Source: Saprospiraceae bacterium
GTDB lineage: Bacteria; Bacteroidota; Bacteroidia; Chitinophagales; Saprospiraceae
Assembly (NCBI GenBank): GCA_022844565.1
Contig: JALHLK010000011.1
Coordinates: 1-57,032 of the forward strand
DNA length: 57,032 nt
Direction of reading: 5' to 3'
Position numbers and translations under genes: made by a program. Positions 45,466-54,553 of this stretch are shown piece after piece. The notes under the pieces are model-generated. The model searched no databases. It was not told the DNA's origin and saw nothing but the letters and a program-made list of their open reading frames with translations. The first letter of the stretch is position 1. Each line of letters begins with the position of its first letter.

Positions 45466-46203
45466 ATGAAATTTAAATTTTTAATCAGCCTAGTTATTTT
45501 CTTTACAAGTTATGTATCACTTTCTGCCCAATCCGAGCAATTAAAGAAAATTCTCTTTATTGGTAATAGCTATACGTATTTCTGGAATCTACCCCAGACC
45601 CTAAATATCATGTCATTAAATGATTCTATACGCTTAGACACTAGACAATCTACTTCAGGTGGTGTTAGTCTTAGACAACATTGGAATCAAGAAAATAACT
45701 TAAAAACCATGGATATCATCAATCAAAACCAATTTGATATCATCATCCTCCAAGACCATAGTCTACAAGCCATCAATAAGCCTGATAGTTTATTGCACTA
45801 TGGTAAGCTATTTGGAGATCTTATCAAAAAGAGGGGAGCGAAAATATATCTATATTTGACTTGGGCAAGAGAAAATGACCTATCAAAGCAACAAAAAATC
45901 AATGTTGAATACGAAAGACTGGCCAAAGAAATTAATGCGACTATTATTCCCGTAGGTCCAATATGGGAAAAAGTAATCAAGGATAGACCTGATTTAAAAT
46001 TGTTTGACGACGACGGTAGCCATCCATCATTAAAAGGTACCTACTTGGCAGCCTGTATGTTCTATAAAACAATATCTGGCAAAAGCCCCGTTGGATTACC
46101 TCACCGTATCATGTCAACCGACACAAAAGGTGAGAAATTATATCTAAATATTCTTTCGGAAGAAACTGCAAAGTATTTTCAGCGTGTGGTTGATGAATAT
46201 TAA
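45466..46203 (+). CDS. SGNH-type hydrolase (DUF4886-like)
   Basis: This 245-residue exported protein of the SGNH/GDSL-like DUF4886 family has a signal peptide at about 1-21 (ending LSAQ). Block I is ILFIGNSYTYFW with catalytic Ser, there is a Gly-rich RQSTSGGVSLRQHW block, block III Asn is in LQDHSL-type context, and the final DDDGSHPSLKGTYLAA carries the Asp-x-x-His pair. Such enzymes remove acyl groups from carbohydrates, or act as esterases. As the last gene after the sulfatase, it may strip an ester decoration from the same substrate. It runs convergently into the gluconate dehydrogenase-like gene. Confidence 0.85.
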   Translation: MKFKFLISLVIFFTSYVSLSAQSEQLKKILFIGNSYTYFWNLPQTLNIMSLNDSIRLDTRQSTSGGVSLRQHWNQENNLKTMDIINQNQFDIIILQDHSLQAINKPDSLLHYGKLFGDLIKKRGAKIYLYLTWARENDLSKQQKINVEYERLAKEINATIIPVGPIWEKVIKDRPDLKLFDDDGSHPSLKGTYLAACMFYKTISGKSPVGLPHRIMSTDTKGEKLYLNILSEETAKYFQRVVDEY

Positions 46204-46266
46204 AAGGATAATATAAAAAATTATTTAGGAAGTATTAAATACTAATTTTAATATCAGTTTTACCCG

Positions 46267-46860
46267 CTATAAACTCCATATAGTTTTAATTTCAGAAACA
46301 GGATAACACCCGTTATACGTTTGTGGTACAGGATCGTAAGCCAATACATTTTTTCCAATTTCTTCAGAAGTACAATATCCCCAGATAGCCATAGATTTGA
46401 TGGTTCGGTAGAAACCTACGGGTTTTTGGTCACCGACAGTAGTGCCCCATACCCCGCTGTTAAATTTTGGTGATGATTTTTCTTCAAGTCTCAAAAACTC
46501 TTTTTTCTGATCATCAGACAAGAGCTCAAACACTTTTCCGTAGGAAGTTTTGCATTTATTATTAAAATTGTCCATCTCGGTCAGGATAGCAGATTGACCT
46601 TCTTTGTTATACAATTTGTGTAAAACTTTGTCAATAAAAATATCAACTTTAACATCCAAACCACCAGGGGTTGCTGTTTTTGGAAGTAAAGTGTCGACCA
46701 AAGAAGCGATAAGTCGTGCATGATCAGGTTTTAGAAACACAGGTGTCCAAGATAGCCTATTTTCTTCTTTACAAGACTGTAGTATACTTAGCAATGAAGT
46801 ACCTAGTACCGTCGCACCTCCCACCATCAGGGAGTTTTTAATAGCTTGTCTTCTTTTCAT
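46267..46860 (-). CDS. Gluconate 2-dehydrogenase subunit 3-like small subunit
   Basis: This 197-residue protein of the gluconate 2-dehydrogenase subunit 3 family is the small partner of a membrane- or periplasm-located GMC oxidoreductase. It starts MKRRQAIKNSLMVGG, a twin-arginine-like (RR) export signal, followed by a hydrophobic stretch and LLSILQSC that could be a lipobox. ATG 46860 is chosen because it sits at this signal; an upstream in-frame ATG at 46899 overlaps the GMC coding region. It lies 4 bases behind the GMC gene and is co-transcribed. Confidence 0.87.
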   Translation of the reverse strand: MKRRQAIKNSLMVGGATVLGTSLLSILQSCKEENRLSWTPVFLKPDHARLIASLVDTLLPKTATPGGLDVKVDIFIDKVLHKLYNKEGQSAILTEMDNFNNKCKTSYGKVFELLSDDQKKEFLRLEEKSSPKFNSGVWGTTVGDQKPVGFYRTIKSMAIWGYCTSEEIGKNVLAYDPVPQTYNGCYPVSEIKTIWSL

Positions 46861-46864
46861 TACT

Positions 46865-48574
46865 TTATAAATTTTGTTTTTTAAGTTCAGAAATTGCATG
46901 ATTAGCAGCCCGGGCGGTAATTGCCATATAAGTCAAAGAAGGATTGACGCATGAATTAGATGTCATACAAGCTCCATCTGTCACAAATACGTTTTTTACA
47001 TCATGTATTTGATTATACGCATTGAGTACTGAAGTTTTAGGATCACGACCCATTCTAGCAGTTCCCATTTCGTGGATTCCATTTCCAGGTTCATGTTTTT
47101 TGTCAAATCCTACGATATCTTTAAGGCCAACGGTTTCTAACATCTCCACTGCATCTTCTCTAATCTGTTTGTTGAGAGCCAATTCGTTTTCTTTCCATTC
47201 ACAATCGATGGCCAAGGTTGGCATTCCCCATTTATCGAGGTTTTGTTTATCTAATTGTACTTTATTATCATGATAAGGCAGACATTCTGCAAAACCAGTA
47301 ATGAAAAATTCCCAATTACCCGGATCTTTGAGCATATTGTCTTTGAAATCGGCACCAAAATCTTCTGTATTTGCAGCTCCGCCCCAACCTTTTCTATAAG
47401 CTCCACCTTGATATCCAAAGCCTCTCAAAAACTTATCTGATTTCGTTTCTTCATTGATGTTCCAATATCTCGGTATATAAATTCCATTAGGCCTTCTACC
47501 TTTGTAATACATATCTTCCATACCTTCAAATCTACCTAAAGCTCCGACTCTATAGGTATGATCCATCAGATTGTGACCTAATTCGCCACTATCGTTGCCA
47601 AGTCCATTAGGAAATCTATCAGATGTTGAATTTAATAATATTTGGGTAGTACTCAGTGTTGATGCATTACAAAATATGATTTTAGCGTAATATTCATGCA
47701 TTTCACCAGTTTCTGCATCAATGATTTTCACTCCTGAAGCTTTTTTCGATTTATCGTCATAAATAATAGAGTGTACGATAGAAAAGGGTCTGATCGTCAA
47801 GTTACCCGTGCTACTAGCAGCAGGCAAGGTAACAGCATTACTACTAAAATAGGCCCCATATGGACAACCTCTATCACATCTTCCTCTATATTGACATGTA
47901 CCTCTACCATTTAAAGGTACAGTAAGGTGTGCTGCTCTACCTATGATTAAATGTCTACCTTTAAAGGAGGTTTCTAGTCTTTTTTTAACTTCTTTTTCTA
48001 CACAATTGAGATCCATGGGCGGTAAAAAGTGACTATCCGGTAATTGTGGCAATCCCAATGCTTCACCGCTAATGCCAGCAAATTTTTCGACGTGGGTATA
48101 CCATTTTTCAAGATCATTATATCTTATGGGCCAATCTACCCCGTGTCCATCTTTTGCGTTAGCTTCAAAATCTATTTCACTCCATCGGTATGTTTGTTTT
48201 CCCCAAATCAATGATCTACCTCCCATTTGATGAGCCCTAATCCAGAGAAATGGTTTAACCTCGGTATATGGATTTTCTTGGTCATTAGCATAAAAATGTT
48301 TGTTGTTTTGACCGACAAAACCTGATCGACTAGACTTATAATATTTTGACTTTTCTTCTTCTTCTAATGCTCCTCTCAGATCATATTCCCAAGAATCGTT
48401 ATTTGCTGTGGGATAATCTTTGACATGTTCTACCATTCTTCCTCTTTCCAATACTAGGGTTTTAAGACCTCCTTCGCATAATTCTTTGGCTGCCCAACCT
48501 CCACTTATGCCAGATCCTACGACAATAGCATCATAGGTCATGTTTTTTTTAGCATCAATATTAAAATTTGCCAT
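46865..48574 (-). CDS. GMC family FAD-dependent oxidoreductase
   Basis: This 569-residue FAD enzyme of the glucose-methanol-choline family has the dinucleotide-binding motif IVVGSGISGGWAAKEL near 16-31 and a cysteine-rich FeS-like stretch, CQYRGRCDRGCPYGAYF, in the middle. At the C-terminus GNGIHEMGTARMG is followed by VTDGACMTSNSCVNPSLT, typical of the gluconate dehydrogenase large subunit and its relatives. The substrate is an alcohol or sugar. No own signal is visible, so export would have to be by the partner's RR signal. It is the first gene of the pair with the small subunit. Confidence 0.9.
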   Translation of the reverse strand: MANFNIDAKKNMTYDAIVVGSGISGGWAAKELCEGGLKTLVLERGRMVEHVKDYPTANNDSWEYDLRGALEEEEKSKYYKSSRSGFVGQNNKHFYANDQENPYTEVKPFLWIRAHQMGGRSLIWGKQTYRWSEIDFEANAKDGHGVDWPIRYNDLEKWYTHVEKFAGISGEALGLPQLPDSHFLPPMDLNCVEKEVKKRLETSFKGRHLIIGRAAHLTVPLNGRGTCQYRGRCDRGCPYGAYFSSNAVTLPAASSTGNLTIRPFSIVHSIIYDDKSKKASGVKIIDAETGEMHEYYAKIIFCNASTLSTTQILLNSTSDRFPNGLGNDSGELGHNLMDHTYRVGALGRFEGMEDMYYKGRRPNGIYIPRYWNINEETKSDKFLRGFGYQGGAYRKGWGGAANTEDFGADFKDNMLKDPGNWEFFITGFAECLPYHDNKVQLDKQNLDKWGMPTLAIDCEWKENELALNKQIREDAVEMLETVGLKDIVGFDKKHEPGNGIHEMGTARMGRDPKTSVLNAYNQIHDVKNVFVTDGACMTSNSCVNPSLTYMAITARAANHAISELKKQNL

Positions 48575-48753
48575 AATGACTTGGATTTGAATTCAAGTGC
48601 AATATAAATTTTAAGTTTTGAAAAGCCTATATAAATTTTAAATTATATTTCAGCTTATAGATCGTTAACTTAGCAGGTCAAAGACTCGCCATAGTACAGC
48701 TTAAGAATTTATCTATTTAGAAAGCAAAATTAAAAATTGCTTTTAAATTGACC

Positions 48754-49830
48754 TTAATGGTACACCTTATTCCTCAGTAAATGATCTAAAATTGTGATAG
48801 CCGCCATACTTTCCACAATCGGTACAGCGCGAGGTACAACACAAGGATCATGCCTGCCTTTTCCTTCCACTGATGTAGCATTTCCTTCCATATCGACAGA
48901 TTCTTGTGCAGTTACGATGGTTGCTACAGGTTTAAAAGCCACATTAAAGAAAATGGGCATTCCATTGGAAATACCGCCTTGGATTCCTCCGCTATGGTTC
49001 GTTTTAGTTACAATTTTATCATTTTCATTTACAAAAGCATCATTGTGATCAGAACCGCGCATGGTAGCAGCTTTAAAACCTTCGCCATATTCAAAACCTT
49101 TTACAGCGTTAATACTCAACATGGCTTTGCCCAAATCAGCATGTAGTCGATCAAATACAGGTTCGCCCAATCCTGGAGGACATCCTTCGATGATACAACT
49201 TATCACACCACCAATCGTATCACCATCTTTACGTACCTCTCGTATTAAATCTTCCATCTTTTGAGCAGTTGGACCATGAGGACATCGTACAATGTTGCTT
49301 TCTATTAAGTTTGTCTGTATAGGATAAGCATCATTTGGTAAAGTTATATTTCCCACCTGTGAGACAAAGGCATTTACGGTAACACCATATTGTAGAAGAA
49401 TCTTTTTAGCCACAGCTCCTGCTGCCACTCTTGCTGCAGTTTCTCTAGCCGACGACCTACCCCCTCCGCGGTAATCCCTCACACCATACTTCACTTGATA
49501 CGTATAATCTGCGTGAGAAGGTCGATATTTATCAGCTATGTGGCTGTAATCTTTTGACCTTTGATCTTCATTTGGGATAAATATATTGATTGGCATACCT
49601 GTTGTGACACCCTCAAATACACCCGTCATAATGAATGGGGTATCACTTTCTTTTCTTTGGGTCACAATGGCAGATTGACCCGGCCTTCTTCGATCTAACT
49701 CTAAAGCTATCTCTTCCTCTGTGATTGGGATATTGGCAGGACATCCATCTATTACAACACCGATACCTTTGCCATGTGATTCACCATAAGTAGTGATTTT
49801 GAATATTTTTCCGTATGTATTTCCAGCCAT
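48754..49830 (-). CDS. aroC: Chorismate synthase
   Basis: This 358-residue enzyme forms chorismate from EPSP with reduced FMN, the last step of the shikimate pathway. Signatures are [17 protein letters not shown] (16-32), the FMN-binding block around [20 protein letters not shown], and the C-terminal [17 protein letters not shown]. Length is typical, and the gene is monocistronic with a -7 box at 49849-49856. Other aro genes are not in the window. The gap downstream to 48575 is non-coding. Confidence 0.97.
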   Translation of the reverse strand: MAGNTYGKIFKITTYGESHGKGIGVVIDGCPANIPITEEEIALELDRRRPGQSAIVTQRKESDTPFIMTGVFEGVTTGMPINIFIPNEDQRSKDYSHIADKYRPSHADYTYQVKYGVRDYRGGGRSSARETAARVAAGAVAKKILLQYGVTVNAFVSQVGNITLPNDAYPIQTNLIESNIVRCPHGPTAQKMEDLIREVRKDGDTIGGVISCIIEGCPPGLGEPVFDRLHADLGKAMLSINAVKGFEYGEGFKAATMRGSDHNDAFVNENDKIVTKTNHSGGIQGGISNGMPIFFNVAFKPVATIVTAQESVDMEGNATSVEGKGRHDPCVVPRAVPIVESMAAITILDHLLRNKVYH

Positions 49831-49848
49831 TTATCTTGAATATGACTG

Positions 49849-49856
49849 CAAAGTTA
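49849..49856 (-). promoter_or_regulatory. Putative -7 box for aroC
   Basis: The minus strand reads TAACTTTG, matching TAnnTTTG, 19 bases upstream of the start codon. The leader would be very short. Confidence 0.45.
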
Positions 49857-49875
49857 AGATTAATTTTCTGCTTTT

Positions 49876-49952
49876 AACCCATATTAAGCAATAGACTTTA
49901 TTTGAAAGAAAATTAGGCAAAATAGTTGAAGCACATTAGCTAACGTTAAAAA
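49876..49952. repeat. Left-end copy of the MITE-like element
   Basis: This copy is a diverged match to 10854-10932, starting with AACCCA and sharing GACTTTATT, AAATTAGGCAAAATAGT and AACGTTAAAAAT. The right half and right terminal repeat are missing; the 87-bp repeat begins 18 bases further on. Confidence 0.6.
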
Positions 49953-49969
49953 TGGCAATGTTCTTCTTA

Positions 49970-50056
49970 GTTTTTGTCACCATTTTTGTTACAAAAATGT
50001 CGCCAAAAGAATAGTGGTTTTTTGTTTTCCACGACCTGAAGGTCGCGGTAACTAAA
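49970..50056 (-). repeat. 87-bp dispersed repeat, copy B (inverted)
   Basis: This is the reverse complement of 31432-31518 with four mismatches, including both hairpins. It is inserted between aroC and the disrupted Uma2 gene. No coding function is apparent. Confidence 0.8.
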
Positions 50057-50413
50057 AAATTATTGAATTTTACAAAGTAAAATTAACAAGTATTAATTCA
50101 TACGCTAATTAAACGGCCCTGTAAAAATTTCTGAAAGATCAATCTCGAGTCCAACTAGTGTGTGGCATGGTACCTTGTCATCTTGGGCGTATGCTTTAAT
50201 TCTTTTGTATCTTCCATTTTCCAAAACAAAAACCTCTACCGATTCATTCATAGGCTCAACAATCCAGTATTCATTAACTCCTGCTTCCTCATATAAATCG
50301 AATTTTATCTGCAGGTCCTTTTTTGCAGTAAACGGAGCTAAAATTTCGATGATCCAATCAGGGGCACCAAAACAACCTTTTTCTTGAATTTTACTTGGGT
50401 CACAAATTACAAC

Positions 50414-50577
50414 TAGTGCTATGTTAATCCTATTGTGTCAGTTAAGTAGCAGCTATTTTTTCTTAGATCGAAAAAGAAATTCTGCGCATAGCTTTAGCTA
50501 CGTAAAGGATTTATTTTGAAGATATAAGGAAAAAGAGCAAGACTTGGGCTGGCTAAAATAGGGTTAACACAGCACTA
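50414..50577. mobile_element. Miniature transposable element, copy 1
   Basis: The element is bounded by TAGTGCT (50414-50420) and AGCACTA (50571-50577). The inverted ends extend to about 22 bases (TAGTGCTnTGnTAAnCCTATT) with few mismatches. The outermost TA is duplicated at both sides and fits a TA target-site duplication as made by IS630/Tc1-type transposases. There is no coding sequence. It is about 90% or more similar to copy 2, in the same orientation. Confidence 0.88.
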
Positions 50578-50730
50578 AATCAGGTTGAACTACTTTATCT
50601 GAGGAATTAAAATCTTTTCCAATTGATGGTAATATCACGTCAAAAGGGGCAGTAAAACAATTACACCTTTTGTTTACCAAATGCTGTTTTATTTGAAAGA
50701 ATAGATTACCGGAAACGTGTTGATGTTTAC

Positions 50731-50892
50731 TAGTGCTGTGGTAATCCTATTGTGTCGGTTAAGTCGCAGCTATTTTTTCTTAGATCGAGAAAGAAATTCT
50801 GCGCATAGCCTAGCTACGTAAAGGATTTATTTTGAAGATATAAGGAAAAAGAGCAAGACTTGGGCTGGCTAAAATAGGTTAACACAGCACTA
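50731..50892. mobile_element. Miniature transposable element, copy 2
   Basis: Same element as 50414-50577: left end TAGTGCT (50731-50737), right end AGCACTA (50886-50892), 2 bp shorter. It is the second insertion in the Uma2 frame. The two copies are direct repeats 153 bases apart. Confidence 0.88.
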
Positions 50893-51138
50893 ATAGGTGC
50901 GGGTGCCATTCTAAAAATCTTCCCTCTAATGATTTCTACCATATCGTCCATTTTAAATCGCAGGTAGTCGGCATAGGTATAATGTTGACCATATGTGATG
51001 TCTATGGGGTCATTTACGGCACTTTCTTCCATGGTAATTATACATTAATCAAATACAAAAATAGAGTAATTTCCTGATAATTATAGGTCAAATATTATCT
51101 ATTCTTATGGCTTATGATTAAAGAGAACTAAAATTCTC

Positions 51139-51825
51139 CTAATCTTTTCCAGTAAACTTATACCCAACTCCCCTTATCGAGTGAAAATATTCAGGATTTC
51201 GAGGATCTTTTTCAAAATACTTCCTGAAGTTGAGGATAAAATTATCGATGGTACGGGTAGTAGGGTAGATATCATATCCCCAAACATATTGAAGTATCTG
51301 ATGCCGACTTACCACCTCATTTTTACGTTCGATCAGCATTTTGAGTAGTAATGCTTCCTTGTTGGTTAATTCTACGGGACCAGAAGGCGTAAAAGCCTCA
51401 TAGGTTTCAAAATTGACGGTGTTGCCCCCAAAAGAATAGGTATTGGCCTCTGTTTTCTTTTCTTCCGTACTTCTTTTTAGTAAATTTTGTATGCGCAGTA
51501 AAAGTTCTTCTAATACAAAGGGTTTAGTAATATAATCATCAGCACCGAGTTTAAGCCCTTTTATCTTGTCTTGTACGGTATCTTTTGCAGATAGAATGAT
51601 GATCGCTACTTTATCATTACGCAATCTTACCTGCTCACATATGTCAAAGCCATTTATTTCTGGTAGCATGATATCGAGCAGTATCAAATCGAAAAATTGA
51701 GCTTGGATGGCATGAATCGCTTGTAATCCATCTACTGCTTCTATGACTTCATATCCCTCAAGTGTGAGATTGATTTTTAATAACTTGCGAATTTGATCTT
51801 CGTCTTCTACCAGTAATATCCTCAT
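51139..51825 (-). CDS. OmpR/PhoB-type response regulator
   Basis: This 228-residue DNA-binding response regulator has a receiver domain (about 1-118) with acidic pocket EDED near 7-10, phospho-acceptor D51 in LLDIMLPEING, and the conserved Lys of GADDYITKPF. A winged-helix effector domain follows (about 130-226, with SRHQILQYVWGYD and DNFILNFRKYFEKDP). The start overlaps the stop of the histidine kinase gene by four bases. It is the last gene of the hemL-kinase-regulator unit. Confidence 0.95.
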   Translation of the reverse strand: MRILLVEDEDQIRKLLKINLTLEGYEVIEAVDGLQAIHAIQAQFFDLILLDIMLPEINGFDICEQVRLRNDKVAIIILSAKDTVQDKIKGLKLGADDYITKPFVLEELLLRIQNLLKRSTEEKKTEANTYSFGGNTVNFETYEAFTPSGPVELTNKEALLLKMLIERKNEVVSRHQILQYVWGYDIYPTTRTIDNFILNFRKYFEKDPRNPEYFHSIRGVGYKFTGKD

Positions 51826-52784
51826 GACGCTATAGGTAAAGTGATTGTGAATATGGAGCCTTTGGGCAGGTTGTCTTCTACTTCTAAAGTACCCCCATGA
51901 TCAGTGATTACTTTTTTACAAATGTACAATCCCAGCCCTGTTCCTTTTGTTTTTCGAGTTTCCTCAGATCCAATTCTGTAAAACTTAGTAAAAATGTGTC
52001 GCTTTTCGTGATGAGGTATGCCGATACCTTCATCGATCACTTTTAAACTAAGTGAATTTTCTTTTTTACTTAGTTCAATTTTAATTGGTTTTTCATGGGC
52101 ATATTTTATAGCATTTTCAAGTAAGTTACTAAAAGCAGTCTCTATGGAAGGTCCATCAATTTTTGCAATAATGTTTTGCTCGATGTTTTCTATAATTTGT
52201 ACATCAGGTCTATGAGACTTTATTTTACCTATATACTCTGATAATAATTGTGATATATTGGTAAACTTTAAGTCGTAGAGCTTCGTATTGGTATCCACTT
52301 TAGCCGTGTACAATAGCTGATCTATCAATTTCTGAAGTCTATCTGCTTCTTCTAGCGATGCACCTGCAATATCTTGAACCATTTCGGTACTCAGATTACG
52401 TTTTTGAAAGGTTTCAAGACCTAATTTGATGGATGTCAATGGAGACTTTAACTCATGTGTCACAGCCAGTAAAAAATTATTTTGACGTTTGGTAGCAGCG
52501 AGTTCTTTTTGAAAAGCTCTATTGATTAGGTATAAGCCAATAATTAGTGAAAACCCGAAAACCAAGGCTTCTCCTAGGATCATATTGGTCTGTTTTTTGT
52601 ACTCTTTTTGTATTACTTCATACTCAGGTAAGGTATAGATTGAATTGATTGGTGCTCCAGTTTTAGCTTGAAGTAGGTAAATTTTATTGTCAAATAATTG
52701 TTGATTTTTTCTATACAATAAAATAGACCACCACATCAATGCAAGTAGCATATAGCCAATTACTGTATAAGATAACCATCTCAT
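51822..52784 (-). CDS. Sensor histidine kinase
   Basis: This 320-residue membrane kinase has two membrane helices (about 7-24 and 71-88) enclosing a small extracytoplasmic loop of about 45 residues, so the sensor part is minimal. The H-box has H110 in VTHELKSPLTSIK. The N-box is FSNLLENAIKYAHE, and Gly-rich boxes are DEGIGIPHHE and GTGLGLYICKK. It overlaps hemL (upstream) and the regulator (downstream) by four bases each. The stimulus is unknown; coupling with hemL raises a heme or porphyrin-related signal as a possibility. Confidence 0.94.
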   Translation of the reverse strand: MRWLSYTVIGYMLLALMWWSILLYRKNQQLFDNKIYLLQAKTGAPINSIYTLPEYEVIQKEYKKQTNMILGEALVFGFSLIIGLYLINRAFQKELAATKRQNNFLLAVTHELKSPLTSIKLGLETFQKRNLSTEMVQDIAGASLEEADRLQKLIDQLLYTAKVDTNTKLYDLKFTNISQLLSEYIGKIKSHRPDVQIIENIEQNIIAKIDGPSIETAFSNLLENAIKYAHEKPIKIELSKKENSLSLKVIDEGIGIPHHEKRHIFTKFYRIGSEETRKTKGTGLGLYICKKVITDHGGTLEVEDNLPKGSIFTITLPIAS

Positions 52785-54094
52785 TTTTTATAAGCGGCTT
52801 CTATTGCCATTTTTAGTTGAGCTACAAAAAATGAAATATCTTTGTCAGTATGCGCATCTGATACAAACCCAACTTCAAAACTTGAAGGTCCAATATAGAT
52901 ACCTCTTTGGAGTAAATAGTGATGTATGATTTTAAATTTCTCTGGACTATCTTCGGCGATTTCACTACTGGCAAAGATTCTTTTATTTGAAAAATTCATC
53001 CAAAATATAGAAGCGATCGACTCAATTCTGAATTCATAACCATTTTCTTTTGTAAAAGTGTTGATCTCAGATTTGATCCTTTCTGTTTTCCTTTGCATAT
53101 TTTCGTACATGCTTGGTCTTTGCAATTCTTTTAATGCAGCAACACCAGCAGCCAGAGATATTGGATTACCACTTAAAGTACCTGCTTGATAGACTGGACC
53201 ATCAGGAGCAAGATAATCCATAATTTCTGCTCGACCACCAAAAGCCCCAATTGGCATACCTCCTCCTATTATTTTACCAAAAGTAATGAGGTCTGGCTCT
53301 ATACTGTAATATCCCGCAGCGCCTTCAAATCCAACCCTAAACCCACTGATGACTTCATCAAAAATCAGTAAAACGTCATGTTTGTCACACAATTGTCTTA
53401 ACCAAGATAGATAATTGTGATCTTGGATCAATAAGCCATTATTTGCTGGTATAGGTTCGATGATTACAGCAGCTATTGTACCATTATGTTCTTCCATTAC
53501 ATTTATAAAAGCCTGCAAATCATTCAAGGGAACCACAATCGTCTCTTTGGCTAATTCTTCAGGAATACCGGCAGACGAAGAAACTCCAAAGGTAGCTAAA
53601 CCACTACCAGCCTTCACCATTAAAGAATCTACATGTCCATGATAACAACCCTCAAATTTTATGATCTTAGATTTACCTGAAAAACCTCTTGCCAATCTTA
53701 TAGCACTCATCACAGCCTCTGTACCACTACTTACAAATCTGATTTTTTCAATATATCGGTGATTGTCTATAATGAGTTTTCCTATTTCTATATCTCGAGT
53801 TGTTGGAGCACCAAAAGTAGTACCGGATTGGACAGCTTGTAAAATGGCTTCTTTGACCATTGGATTATTGTGGCCTAAGATCAAAGGACCCCAAGAACCA
53901 CAAAAATCTAGATATTTATTATGATCTTCATCCCAAATGTATGCTCCTTCCCCTTTTTTTATAAATAAAGGGGAACCATGTACCGCTTTAAATGCCCTTA
54001 CAGGTGAATTCACACCTCCTGGGTATAATTTTTTCGCCTTTTCAAATAATTGGTCTGAATTATCACGGAAAATTTGAGATTCGAAAGAATACAT
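52781..54094 (-). CDS. hemL: Glutamate-1-semialdehyde 2,1-aminomutase
   Basis: This 437-residue PLP enzyme converts glutamate-1-semialdehyde to 5-aminolevulinate, the start of heme synthesis by the C5 route. The PLP lysine is K274 in ITFGKIIGGGMPIGAF, PLP-binding SSGTEAVMSAIRLAR lies at 122-136, and IFDEVISGFR at 244-253. Length is typical. It is the first gene of a three-gene overlapping unit with the two-component system, an uncommon partner for hemL. Confidence 0.96.
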   Translation of the reverse strand: MYSFESQIFRDNSDQLFEKAKKLYPGGVNSPVRAFKAVHGSPLFIKKGEGAYIWDEDHNKYLDFCGSWGPLILGHNNPMVKEAILQAVQSGTTFGAPTTRDIEIGKLIIDNHRYIEKIRFVSSGTEAVMSAIRLARGFSGKSKIIKFEGCYHGHVDSLMVKAGSGLATFGVSSSAGIPEELAKETIVVPLNDLQAFINVMEEHNGTIAAVIIEPIPANNGLLIQDHNYLSWLRQLCDKHDVLLIFDEVISGFRVGFEGAAGYYSIEPDLITFGKIIGGGMPIGAFGGRAEIMDYLAPDGPVYQAGTLSGNPISLAAGVAALKELQRPSMYENMQRKTERIKSEINTFTKENGYEFRIESIASIFWMNFSNKRIFASSEIAEDSPEKFKIIHHYLLQRGIYIGPSSFEVGFVSDAHTDKDISFFVAQLKMAIEAAYKK

Positions 54095-54553
54095 TTTTTA
54101 TTTTTTATTAAGTTGCGAAGGTAACAAAAGCAGAGGTCTTTTTATAATAAGAAAAGTAGAATGATTGTTTAAATTTTTATTATTTTTATGATTTTAATGG
54201 AATTAATAAAGCTATTAGCCTTGAGCAGTGAGCTTTTAGCTTTTAAAAAAAAGTACTATTACGATTTTCATGGATAAAGATATAAGGTATCATTAATTAT
54301 TATATTCTTCCACATTTTGTGTACCCTAGAAGGGGGTCAATCCGCATAACCCTCATTGAAAAATGGGGAAGATACAAAAACCAAACTCTCCAACCCTGAA
54401 TGGAGTTGAATTTTAGCTACCATCCCTTTATCAGATCATTCCAAAGGATCAAGTAAAGTATTATGAATTAACACCTAATTTCTGATCTTTCCATTAAATT
54501 TGCAGTAGAAGCATTTTTTAGAAACCCCCTCATTTAAAGAAAAATTAAATGGA
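54095..54553. other. Gene-free gap upstream of hemL
   Basis: These 459 bases hold no coding frame of merit. A segment at about 54325-54425 (with GGGGTCAATCCGCATAACCC and CCCTGAATGGAGTTG) resembles short repeat phrases common in Bacteroidota intergenic DNA, but no second copy was found in this window. Confidence 0.4.

Larger units (their letters stand above)
50105..51032 (-). pseudogene. Uma2 family nuclease-like gene, split by two miniature elements
   Basis: Reading the minus strand from ATG 51032, the frame runs MEESAVNDPIDITYGQHYT to RMAPAPI and meets element 2 (50731-50892). After removing that element and one TA it continues SKHQHVSGNLFFQIKQHL to VVQPD (50730-50578) and meets element 1 (50414-50577). 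After removing that and one TA it continues VVICDPSKIQEKGCFGAPDW to the stop at 50105-50107. The reassembled frame is 606 bases, 201 residues, with no other interruption. This is the Uma2 (PD-(D/E)XK-like) family: PAPISKHQHVS, QPDLVVICD, GAPDWIIEIL, and YEEAGVNEYWIVEP. As it stands the gene cannot make a full protein. Confidence 0.88.

Noticed and set aside
50160-50387. Plus-strand frame of 75 residues
   Set aside because: Antisense to the Uma2 C-terminal part, which has the family motifs.
50814-51032. 72-residue separate gene
   Set aside because: Its last part is translated from the miniature element; the first part is the N-terminus of the broken Uma2 gene.
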